From: Pedobacter mucosus
GTDB taxonomy: Bacteria > Bacteroidota > Bacteroidia > Sphingobacteriales > Sphingobacteriaceae
Direction: 5' to 3'
Length of the DNA: 64,000 bases
Assembly: GCF_022200785.1 (NCBI RefSeq)
Contig: NZ_CP087585.1
Location: forward strand, 186,001-250,000
The number at the start of each line of letters is the position of its first letter. The stretch's first letter is position 1. The translations under genes were made by a program, and so were the position numbers. Shown one piece after another: positions 36,595 through 44,958 of the stretch. The notes beneath the pieces were generated by a model. It had not been told where the DNA came from. It did not search any database and saw nothing but the letters and a program-made list of their open reading frames with translations.

Positions 36595-38910
36595 TTAAAA
36601 TGGATAGCCAATGCCAATGTTAAAGATTAAATTTTGCTTTCTCCAATCTTTGTTGCCAAAAGAGATATCGTCGAAAACCCAACGTTGGCCTTCTGGTAAG
36701 TAAGGTTTACGGACTGGAAACGCAACATCTAAACGAATTACGAAGATTGTTGCATCAACCCTTAAACCTGCACCTGTACCAACAGCAAGCTGGTTAAAAG
36801 CTTCACTAAGTTTAAATCCAGAGCCCGGTCTTCCACTATTTGCAACTCCTGGAATTCCAGTATCTTCTTTTCTAAGCCAAATATTTCCAGCATCCGCGAA
36901 AATGGCTCCATAAAGCACACTTACAATTTTGAATCTTAATTCTGTGTTCAGCATTAGTTTTATATCACCACCTTGATCTGCAAACACTGCAGTATCTGGA
37001 ACTTTATATGTTCCCGGACCTAATGTTCTAGCTGCAAATGCCCTGATGTCATTACTTCCGCCAGCAAAGAATTGCCTAACAAATGGGAGTGAAGTACTGT
37101 TACCGTAAGCATAACCATAACCTAAATTTAATCGGTTTGCCCAAATAAGATTTCTATTGATTTTATAATAATCACGTAAATCAGCCTCTGCTCTAATAAA
37201 TTGAGTTAGTGGAACATTAAAAATTGCCTTTTGACCCAATGAATTCGTAGGCGCAAATAAACCCCAAACGTTACCACCTGTTTCTAATCCACCGAAAAAA
37301 TAAGTATTGTTCCGGCGATTATCTTCCATTTGATTGGTATAAGTGAAATTGTAATTACTACCAATAATAAATTGTTTTTCTAACGTAGTTCTTAAAAGCG
37401 GATTAGCTGCATATAAGCTATCTCTAATAAAATCACTAGGAAAACCTGGCTTAACGAAATTTATAGAAATGGGATTAAAATTATGTTCTTTATATAAATT
37501 CTCTTTAAAATTATAACCAAATTCTCCTTTAAAAGCGCTTAAACTATATTCAGAACCTCTACTTAAAAACTGATAAGAAAGTGATGCGATTGTTTTAGGA
37601 ATGAACGCATTGGTACTATTTGGTTTATAGAAAGGAACTATAAAACGAGGGAAAGTTAACTTTCCTTCTGCCGTAAACGACAATGAATTTTTTCCTTGTG
37701 AGGTACCTTTTACCTGAGTTTCGAAACCGCCACTTACGCTTACATCTAACTGCTCTGCACCTCTAAATAAATTTCTGGTGGTTTGCGTAACCTTTACTTC
37801 AGAACCTACAAAATTGTTCGATTTACTGGTTCCAGTAACAGAAAAACTTAAAGAGTTTTTCTTAAGCGGTGTTAAGTAAATATTTAAATCTAATTCGTTG
37901 TTTTTGAAACTATCAACTGGCAAAAATTCAGCCCTTACATCTTGGAAAGCGCCGATATTAACCATCCTATTTAAAGATTGATTATGGTCTCTTCTATTAT
38001 AAGTTTCACCCTTTTTGAAAAACACTAAACGATCAAAAAGCCTCGGTTTAAAGGTGTTTCTATCATCGTAGATATTGAAATCATTATATTCTAAAGGCTT
38101 TAACTTTCTTAGCGTACTATCTCTTCGCAATGAATAGGCCGGATAAATATTAATATCTTTTATGCTATAAGGCTTTAATCCAGCATCTGGAGCAATATCT
38201 TTAACTTTTATAGTTACGTTTACCAAATCTTTCCCTATGGTACTATCCACTTGCAAAATCAAATAATCCGGACTAAAATAAAAATAACCATTTTCCTTTA
38301 GGTCGTTATCTATTCTTATGCGCTCGTTTTTATAAGTGTCTAAATCATAAAAATTACCAACTTTTAAAAGTGATTTATCTTTATTTTGATTGATAATTTT
38401 AGTTAATACACCCGTATCAGCAGGAAAAGTTACTTGATTAATTTTATATCGTTCGCCCGTATTTGCGGTATAAATTGCCTTTCCTTTTTTCTCTTTAACA
38501 ACGGTATCGCCAGTTACTACAGCTTGCAAGTATCCTTCAGAAAGTAAATAACTTTTTAAAACGTCGTTGTTATATTTCAATTTTACCTCACTCAAAAGTA
38601 CAGGCGGCTCACCTTGTTTTCTTAACCAGTTTTTTATTCCTTTTGGTTTTTTAGGTTCGCCTGCAAGGTTGTAAATAGCCAATTTGTATTTTATTCCTAG
38701 AATTGATTTATTAGGGCGAGGTCTGGTTTTGGTTTCTAAATCTTTTTTAACCTGCTTTTCATCATCTATTTTTGCTGAAGTATCAGGATTGATTTTCACC
38801 TCAGCGCCAGTATATAAAATTTGACCTGGTTTTAAAGATTTTGTACTACTGCAACCTGCATAAACTAAACAGGCCAATAAAAATAAAAGCGGTCTAGTTA
38901 GTTTTCTCAT
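36595..38910 (-). CDS. tamL: TamL, lipoprotein-type BamA/TamA-family outer membrane protein
   Basis: 771 aa from ATG 38910. The N-terminus is a lipoprotein signal (LLFLLACLVYAGC, Cys at residue 20), then POTRA-like repeats (about 60-380), then a C-terminal 16-strand Omp85 barrel with the conserved FFAGGSNDIRAF and GTGAGLRVD regions. Bacteroidota have this lipidated TamA variant, called TamL, paired with TamB for outer membrane homeostasis. The start codon overlaps the end of tamB by 17 bp, so the two are translationally coupled. A longer frame to 38991 lacks a signal and is rejected. A YihY-like gene follows 3 bp downstream. Confidence 0.92.
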   Translation of the reverse strand: MRKLTRPLLFLLACLVYAGCSSTKSLKPGQILYTGAEVKINPDTSAKIDDEKQVKKDLETKTRPRPNKSILGIKYKLAIYNLAGEPKKPKGIKNWLRKQGEPPVLLSEVKLKYNNDVLKSYLLSEGYLQAVVTGDTVVKEKKGKAIYTANTGERYKINQVTFPADTGVLTKIINQNKDKSLLKVGNFYDLDTYKNERIRIDNDLKENGYFYFSPDYLILQVDSTIGKDLVNVTIKVKDIAPDAGLKPYSIKDINIYPAYSLRRDSTLRKLKPLEYNDFNIYDDRNTFKPRLFDRLVFFKKGETYNRRDHNQSLNRMVNIGAFQDVRAEFLPVDSFKNNELDLNIYLTPLKKNSLSFSVTGTSKSNNFVGSEVKVTQTTRNLFRGAEQLDVSVSGGFETQVKGTSQGKNSLSFTAEGKLTFPRFIVPFYKPNSTNAFIPKTIASLSYQFLSRGSEYSLSAFKGEFGYNFKENLYKEHNFNPISINFVKPGFPSDFIRDSLYAANPLLRTTLEKQFIIGSNYNFTYTNQMEDNRRNNTYFFGGLETGGNVWGLFAPTNSLGQKAIFNVPLTQFIRAEADLRDYYKINRNLIWANRLNLGYGYAYGNSTSLPFVRQFFAGGSNDIRAFAARTLGPGTYKVPDTAVFADQGGDIKLMLNTELRFKIVSVLYGAIFADAGNIWLRKEDTGIPGVANSGRPGSGFKLSEAFNQLAVGTGAGLRVDATIFVIRLDVAFPVRKPYLPEGQRWVFDDISFGNKDWRKQNLIFNIGIGYPF

Positions 38911-41900
38911 TTTGTACTTTTTGTTCAATGTTTCTTGTTCTTCTAATTCGTTTCTTCTGGAAAATTTCTCTAAATCTATTATAATCAACAACTAAAGTAA
39001 AACCTAAACCTGTTTCTATAATCTGACCTTCAACAACGCCTTCATTTTGATTTCGTCTATAAGCCCTCAATCGATAACGCCCATCGGCAGAAAGTGCATA
39101 TTCGACGTTTACATTACCTGCAATGTTCGTGGCATTCTGTCCAGGAGCTTGTGGGCCTTCCAATCCGAAAGAACTACCAACCGTAACGGTTAAACGATCA
39201 TTTAAAAGTTTTTTAGATAAGCCAACTTCTAAATCGGTTTTTTGTTGAAGTGAACCGCTTGAATAGTCTTCAGAAGAGTTTACACCGAAATTAATATCAA
39301 CACCCTGAATTAAATCAGACGCCAAATTATTTAATTGCTCTGTCAACAACTTACTAACGCTAGAACGTGCAAGCGTCGAAACACCACCTCCGCCACCAGC
39401 TAAACTTTGGAAAGGATTGTTTGCGATGAAACGATTTAAAGCAAGCAATGCGAAAACTTGTTTATTTAATTCACTCTCATCACGATTTACATTCAATAAT
39501 TTAGTGTAAACAATTCCATCTAAAGCGCCTCTTTCATTTTCAGGTAGGTCCAGTTTGAAAGATATAATGGGTTTAAGCAGTTCGCCTTTCATCATTAAAT
39601 AAACCTGGAAAGGCAATTTCGTTTTAGCTTGAATATTTGATGGATCATTAATCAAATCAATCGGAGCAGCATTAACTTCATACAATGCAGTTAAATTTAC
39701 ATTAGCTGATGTGGGCTCGCCTGTCCAAACTATTGTACTTCCCTTTACTAATTTAAAGGCCTTTTTACCCAATGGACCAACTGATAAATTATACGAACCA
39801 TCTACTATTTCGTAACGACCAGTTAAACTTATTTTGCCACTCGGATCCATCGTTGCATTTAAATCCGCAGTTCCTTTAACGTTCAAGGCATCACCATTTG
39901 ATGGATCTACAACAACATTAAGTTCAGCTTCTGGATCAATGGAAATCGCTGCAACAAGATTTAATCCTTTAACTGGAGATTTACTAATACTATCAACTTT
40001 TAGTGCCTTTTGACCATTAAAAGGTGGTGCATCAGCATCGATAAACTGTACAATCCCTTCCTGATCAATAATCGATGGATCGCCCACAGGCAAAGCAAAG
40101 AAGAACTTTGTTCCTTTATTGACCTTAACGGTCATGTTAACATCTGGCTGGTTTAAATCACCACGAACTTTAATATTACTGGTTAAAAAAACCGTTCCGT
40201 AAATCATATCATTGTCTGCTGCGGTAGAATGAATTGCCCTAAAGTTGTTCATGTTAATGTCCAATCCGAAACGATAATTTTTGAAATCAGTGGTTAAAAC
40301 TTTACCGTTGATGGTCGCTTTTTGATTCAAAGAATCAATAATAGTGAAGTTATTGAAACTTATACCTTCATTGGTAAACGAAATTTTCTCATTTGGCATG
40401 CGGAAATATGAATTAACATAAGCCACGTTTATACCTGCATTGTTAAAAGTTAAATCGCCTAAAATTTTAGGTGCGGTTAAAGCGCCCTTAACAGAAAGTG
40501 CTCCAGTTAAAGTTCCTGTACCATTTTTTAATTGTCCTTGCGATAAACTTTCGATATTTTTCATCTCGATTTTATCAATGTTAACTGTAAGATCTAAAGC
40601 ACTTTGAGGTGCGGTATAATAAAAACCATTAACCCTTAACTCATGCACACCTGTTAAAGCAACATTTACCTCAAAAGCATTTGCTGTATTGTTATTTACA
40701 GCTAAACGCAAAGTTCCTAACTGATCTTTTTGATAGCGAAGTTGATCTATTGTTAAGTTGGCTTCAAATTTTGGAGTTGATGCTAAATCTTTAACATTTG
40801 CAGTTCCATTTAATCGACCACCAACTAAAGTGGTATCAGTTTCTGCAAATTTCGTTAAGGTTTCCAATTGGAAATCTTTAAACTCAACAGATAAAGGCGC
40901 ATTTGGAGTTGTTGGATTACTATTTATGGATAACGATTGGCCGCTATTGCTAATTTGGAATTGATTAACCAAAATACCTGACGCTCCAAACTGAATATAA
41001 TTATCTTGAGAAACGACCCATTTTTGATAATCCAATAGTAATTTCTGGGGATCAAGTGTAAATTTGAAATCTTTATTTATTGATTGAAAAGTTCCGCCGA
41101 TTACATATTTATTTTTTAATTGTCTATCTCTTAAAAATATATTTACCCCTAAATTGTTATTGGCGGCATCTCCACTAATTTCTGTATTAAACAAAGAAAT
41201 AGAAGGACTATGCAGGCTTTTTACCGTAAGTGCGTAACCTAACTTATTATTATCGTTGTTAATATTTAAGACGGTTGTATCCACTTTAAAATCGCCGTAA
41301 ACCACTTGTGGAAAATTCCCTTTGATTTGTAAACTATCTTCTTGTGTGTCAATTAAGCCGTAAAACTGCGATGGTTTAAAAACCGTTAATTCAGGTACGA
41401 AGCTTTTTAGTAATTTAGAATCATAAATCTGAACAAAAAATCTTAATCGTTGATCAGGAATTTTTGTTACGGTACCAAAAGCATAATATTTGTTGATTTC
41501 ATTAATGATGGCATTACTCACTTTCGTCAACTGATATTTACCATCAAGTTTGGCAGATAAAATTTCTGATTTTAACGTTAGTTCGTTTTTTGTAGCTGTA
41601 GTTTTTGCATTAATAGAAATCGTATCAACGTTAATTTTTTGCTGATCTTTTACCACTTGCAAACTTGTAATATCAACTGAACCGTTTAAATAATCAGCAT
41701 CGGCAGTGGCTAAATCCACTTTAACAACACCAGCAGCACTTAAAACAGTCGGACTAAAATTTAATGCTTGAAGGTTAACTTGTTTCAAATTTAAATTTGC
41801 TTTAATTGCCGGATATTTTCCTGCCATATTAACTTTAGCATCCAAAGCAAAATTTGCATTGCTATCAGGCATACTACTTTTGATGTTAATATTTTGATTG

Positions 41901-43888
41901 CTATAACTTCCTGCCAAGCTTAAATTTTGGTAAGTGTATTGGTTATAATAAGCACTTAAAACTTTTGCATTGAATTTTGCATTGATCTTTTTCGGATCTA
42001 AACCTGTTCCAGAAACATCGGCTTTAACAGAAACCTTACCCAATTTTGGCTGCATTTTTAGTAGGCGACCAACATTAAAATTGTTTAAATTGATGTTTGC
42101 TTTATAACTTTCTCTTCCTTTTGGGCCATTCATTGCGGCTACTAAAACTGCTCCACCCATATCCGTTTGGATATTCATGTTGGTATTAAAATCCGTCATC
42201 GAACCTTTAAAATTGCCTCGGGCATTTATAACATTTGGCAGTTCTATCGTCGGTGGTAATGATTTTTTAGGTACTGCAACCAAAATATCACTTTTGGTTA
42301 TATATAGCTTTTTGATATTTAAGTCCAAATATGTTTTTTTAATATCTGGCAAACCTTTAGCCGTTCCACTAATATCAATTTGTGTACTTTTTAAACCGCT
42401 AATTTGTAGCTGCGGAATATTCAAATTGTTTAAATATCCGTTTACATTGGCATTTAATTTAATTTTTTCATTGCGATAGTTAGCAGGAATTGCATCACTA
42501 AAAAAACCAGCGTCTTCTAATCCGATGGTTGTATTTTTGAAATTCAAACTCAATTTTACTCTTTCAGGATGTTTCGTTAAATCCTCCATGGAAGTAAAAT
42601 TCAATTCAGTCGCATTTTCTATAGTGGTATTAGGTGTTTTTAAAACGAAGTTGCTAAGCTTAATCTGCTTATCATTATAAATCGCATCTCCTTTAAGTTC
42701 GGTTAAAGCAAAACCACTTTTTTCTTTTAAAGAACCATTTTTTACATTGGCTTTTATTCCGGCGGCGCTGTAGCTTACGTCACCTGCGCCAAATGTTAAT
42801 CCCGAAATTTTCAGGTGATTAAAATCCATTCCTTTTGCAGCAGGTTTTGCGCCGAGGTTATCAAATTGAACATTGTTATCAACCAGACTAATGTTCTTTA
42901 TAATTAATCCTAAAGTCGATTTTTCTGCAACAACTGTATCTTTTACCTTTTTTAAATTATTACTTGGTGCTGGTTTAAAAGCAAATAGAACATTAGATTT
43001 ATTCAGTTCCGCATTATCAACAGTATATTTGCTATTGGTTAAATCTACTTTTAAATTAACTAACCCCAGTTCATTAACATCAGCAATTGCTTTGGTAGTC
43101 GATATTTGATCATCGTAATTTACCTTAACATTATTAAACTTAAAGTCTTGTATTTCAATCAATGGAAGTTTTCCTTGTTTTTTCTCACTACTATCTACAC
43201 TATTAGTTAGGTGTTGAACCAAGTTAACAAGCGGTTTTTGTTGCAAGTATCTTAATGAAGTGTTTTCTAAACTTAACTCCTTAATTACGTAATGCATATT
43301 CGCCATATCAAAATCTTTGATTCTGGTTTTAAATGCACCCAAGTATAATTTCACGTCATTTCCGGCAACGTCATCGCGATAAGTAAGTCCGATATCTTCA
43401 AATGAAACTTTATCAATTGAGAATTTAAGTGTTGATGTTGTGTCTTTAGCTACTTTTTCTTCTGGCTTTTTCTGGTCGCTCATAAAAGCATCAACCAAAA
43501 ACGAAAAATTAAAGGTTGTATCTGGAGAGATGCGTTTAACGTTTGCCCGTATATTTTTTAGTTCAATGTTGTTTATTTCTACCGTATTTTTTAGCAGCTT
43601 AAATAAGCTGATATCAACAGCTAACTTTTCGGCATATAATAAGGTATCGCCTTTCTTATCTTCAATATAAAACTTGTTTAAAACCACATCTTTCGGCAAA
43701 GCAATTTTTATGCTTTCTAGACTAACTTCGGTTTTTGTCTTGTTTTTTAGATAGTTAATGGCCTTTCCCTTAACAAAATTTTGAACCGCTGGGATATTTA
43801 GAGATAAGGCAATGCCAACAACCAAAATAATAATAGAGGCAATTACCCAAAGTAGAATTTTAAGACTTCTGCGTACGTATTTATTCAA
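38894..43888 (-). CDS. tamB: TamB translocation/assembly module protein (paralog 2)
   Basis: 1664 aa. N-terminal membrane anchor (about 9-31, ILLWVIASIIILVVGIAL), a very long series of beta-rich AsmA/TamB repeats forming a periplasmic groove, and the C-terminal DUF490/TamB domain (about 1250-1620) that contacts the outer membrane partner. It bridges inner and outer membranes and is thought to guide lipid or protein insertion with TamL, whose gene overlaps its end. The start is TTG 43888, the only reasonable start before the anchor; it falls inside a TAGCTTTG sequence (43886-43893) that mimics a -7 box. A shorter paralog lies at 2812-7287. Confidence 0.94.
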   Translation of the reverse strand: MNKYVRRSLKILLWVIASIIILVVGIALSLNIPAVQNFVKGKAINYLKNKTKTEVSLESIKIALPKDVVLNKFYIEDKKGDTLLYAEKLAVDISLFKLLKNTVEINNIELKNIRANVKRISPDTTFNFSFLVDAFMSDQKKPEEKVAKDTTSTLKFSIDKVSFEDIGLTYRDDVAGNDVKLYLGAFKTRIKDFDMANMHYVIKELSLENTSLRYLQQKPLVNLVQHLTNSVDSSEKKQGKLPLIEIQDFKFNNVKVNYDDQISTTKAIADVNELGLVNLKVDLTNSKYTVDNAELNKSNVLFAFKPAPSNNLKKVKDTVVAEKSTLGLIIKNISLVDNNVQFDNLGAKPAAKGMDFNHLKISGLTFGAGDVSYSAAGIKANVKNGSLKEKSGFALTELKGDAIYNDKQIKLSNFVLKTPNTTIENATELNFTSMEDLTKHPERVKLSLNFKNTTIGLEDAGFFSDAIPANYRNEKIKLNANVNGYLNNLNIPQLQISGLKSTQIDISGTAKGLPDIKKTYLDLNIKKLYITKSDILVAVPKKSLPPTIELPNVINARGNFKGSMTDFNTNMNIQTDMGGAVLVAAMNGPKGRESYKANINLNNFNVGRLLKMQPKLGKVSVKADVSGTGLDPKKINAKFNAKVLSAYYNQYTYQNLSLAGSYSNQNINIKSSMPDSNANFALDAKVNMAGKYPAIKANLNLKQVNLQALNFSPTVLSAAGVVKVDLATADADYLNGSVDITSLQVVKDQQKINVDTISINAKTTATKNELTLKSEILSAKLDGKYQLTKVSNAIINEINKYYAFGTVTKIPDQRLRFFVQIYDSKLLKSFVPELTVFKPSQFYGLIDTQEDSLQIKGNFPQVVYGDFKVDTTVLNINNDNNKLGYALTVKSLHSPSISLFNTEISGDAANNNLGVNIFLRDRQLKNKYVIGGTFQSINKDFKFTLDPQKLLLDYQKWVVSQDNYIQFGASGILVNQFQISNSGQSLSINSNPTTPNAPLSVEFKDFQLETLTKFAETDTTLVGGRLNGTANVKDLASTPKFEANLTIDQLRYQKDQLGTLRLAVNNNTANAFEVNVALTGVHELRVNGFYYTAPQSALDLTVNIDKIEMKNIESLSQGQLKNGTGTLTGALSVKGALTAPKILGDLTFNNAGINVAYVNSYFRMPNEKISFTNEGISFNNFTIIDSLNQKATINGKVLTTDFKNYRFGLDINMNNFRAIHSTAADNDMIYGTVFLTSNIKVRGDLNQPDVNMTVKVNKGTKFFFALPVGDPSIIDQEGIVQFIDADAPPFNGQKALKVDSISKSPVKGLNLVAAISIDPEAELNVVVDPSNGDALNVKGTADLNATMDPSGKISLTGRYEIVDGSYNLSVGPLGKKAFKLVKGSTIVWTGEPTSANVNLTALYEVNAAPIDLINDPSNIQAKTKLPFQVYLMMKGELLKPIISFKLDLPENERGALDGIVYTKLLNVNRDESELNKQVFALLALNRFIANNPFQSLAGGGGGVSTLARSSVSKLLTEQLNNLASDLIQGVDINFGVNSSEDYSSGSLQQKTDLEVGLSKKLLNDRLTVTVGSSFGLEGPQAPGQNATNIAGNVNVEYALSADGRYRLRAYRRNQNEGVVEGQIIETGLGFTLVVDYNRFREIFQKKRIRRTRNIEQKVQNEKTN

Positions 43889-44035
43889 AGCTATGCGTGT
43901 TTGGTGTTTTCAAAAAGCCAAAAGCATGCCATAAAATTAAATTTTAAGGCAGTTTTAACAATAAATACAAAAAATAACTTAAATTGTTCGCCCGCTATAA
44001 AAATTTAACATTAGCGATTTTTTAATTAGTTAAAA

Positions 44036-44530
44036 ATGAATTTATTAAATATAAATATATCCTTTGAAGAATACGCTGGAATAGCTGAACTCAGTGAAAA
44101 CGATCGGCAACTTTGCGAACGTGCTGAACAGACTTTATCGAATTCTTACTCTCCATATTCTAAATTTAAAGTAGGTACAGCGATACGACTAACTTCGGGG
44201 GAAACTATTTTGGGTAGTAATCAGGAGAATTTAGCTTATCCATCTGGGTTATGTGCAGAGCGTGTTGCCCTTTTTACAATCGGCGCAACTTATCCAAATG
44301 CCGTTATAAAAAGTATGGCGATTACTGCACAAACTGATGCTTTTGAAATTTTGAAACCTATCACTTCTTGTGGAGGTTGCTTGCAAGTAATGGCCGAATT
44401 CGAGCGCAAGCAAAATGCACCAATCGAGGTAATTTTCTATTGTTTGGGAGGTGAAATTTTAAAAGTGCCTAGCGTGAAAAGCCTATTGCCATTTTCTTTT
44501 GTCGAAGATAGACTATCATCTGGTAATTGA
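44036..44530 (+). CDS. cdd: Cytidine deaminase
   Basis: 164 aa. Deaminates cytidine and deoxycytidine to uridine in pyrimidine salvage. It is the small, tetrameric type: the zinc site is C73-A74-E75 (GLCAER, with the catalytic glutamate) and C112-x2-C115 (SCGGC), so three cysteines bind zinc instead of His-Cys-Cys. SYSPYSKFKVG is the usual substrate-side motif. It diverges from the tamB operon with a 147-bp gap and is followed by a gene-free, repeat-bearing stretch. Confidence 0.93.
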   Translation: MNLLNINISFEEYAGIAELSENDRQLCERAEQTLSNSYSPYSKFKVGTAIRLTSGETILGSNQENLAYPSGLCAERVALFTIGATYPNAVIKSMAITAQTDAFEILKPITSCGGCLQVMAEFERKQNAPIEVIFYCLGGEILKVPSVKSLLPFSFVEDRLSSGN

Positions 44531-44571
44531 TAATGATTTGGAAATTTAGGGGGTTGTAGTTCTTAGGGTTT

Positions 44572-44636
44572 TACAGTCCCGCTTTACGCTAAATCCCCTA
44601 GAAAAAAGATAGGGGATATCGCTGCAATCAGGTTTA
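44572..44636 (-). repeat. Dispersed stem-loop element, copy 6 (best preserved)
   Basis: On the minus strand: AAACCTGATTGCAGCGAT, hairpin ATCCCCTA / TAGGGGAT (44617-44610 and 44600-44593) around a T-run, then TTAGCGTAAAGCGGGACTGTAA. It shows the complete layout from which I judged the other copies. Confidence 0.7.
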
Positions 44637-44767
44637 TAGTTTACGAAAGAAAGACTTGGCTAGGGTTTTTTAACTTGCCGAATGAGTCAAATTGCATCCT
44701 GTTTTTTTTCGTGAAATAATTTTTTAACATCTTGCAGCCTCAAATAGTTGCAGAAACCTATTGGATT

Positions 44768-44822
44768 AAACCTGATTGGAGCGGGCATACCGATTTTTCA
44801 TCGGTATAAAGCGGAAAGCAGG
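44768..44822 (+). repeat. Dispersed stem-loop element, copy 7
   Basis: AAACCTGATTGGAGCGGGC, hairpin ATACCGAT (44787-44794) / ATCGGTAT (44800-44807) around TTTTC, then AAAGCGGAAAGCAGG. It lies 131 bp from copy 6 in the opposite orientation. Confidence 0.7.
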
Positions 44823-44958
44823 CGCAAACATTAAGAAAATTTACAAGCCTTGCTTTTCAAATAAAATTAATCATTTGCAATCTATATATGTGAATAACCT
44901 CTTTTCACACTGTGCTATCATTTTTATTATATTTACGGCTGCCAATTTTTTTAAGTAA

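Larger units (their letters stand above)
44531..44958. other. 428-bp gap between cdd and parC with two opposed stem-loop elements
   Basis: Two copies of the dispersed element in opposite orientation occupy 44572-44636 and 44768-44822. The rest is AT-rich with T-runs. A near-consensus -7 sequence TATATTTA (about 44926-44933) precedes parC. No tRNA or coding frame is supported; the 60-codon frame at 44776-44958 runs through the repeat. Confidence 0.55.

Noticed and set aside
44776..44958. 60-codon plus-strand frame before parC
   Set aside because: It begins inside a dispersed stem-loop copy and has no coding character.
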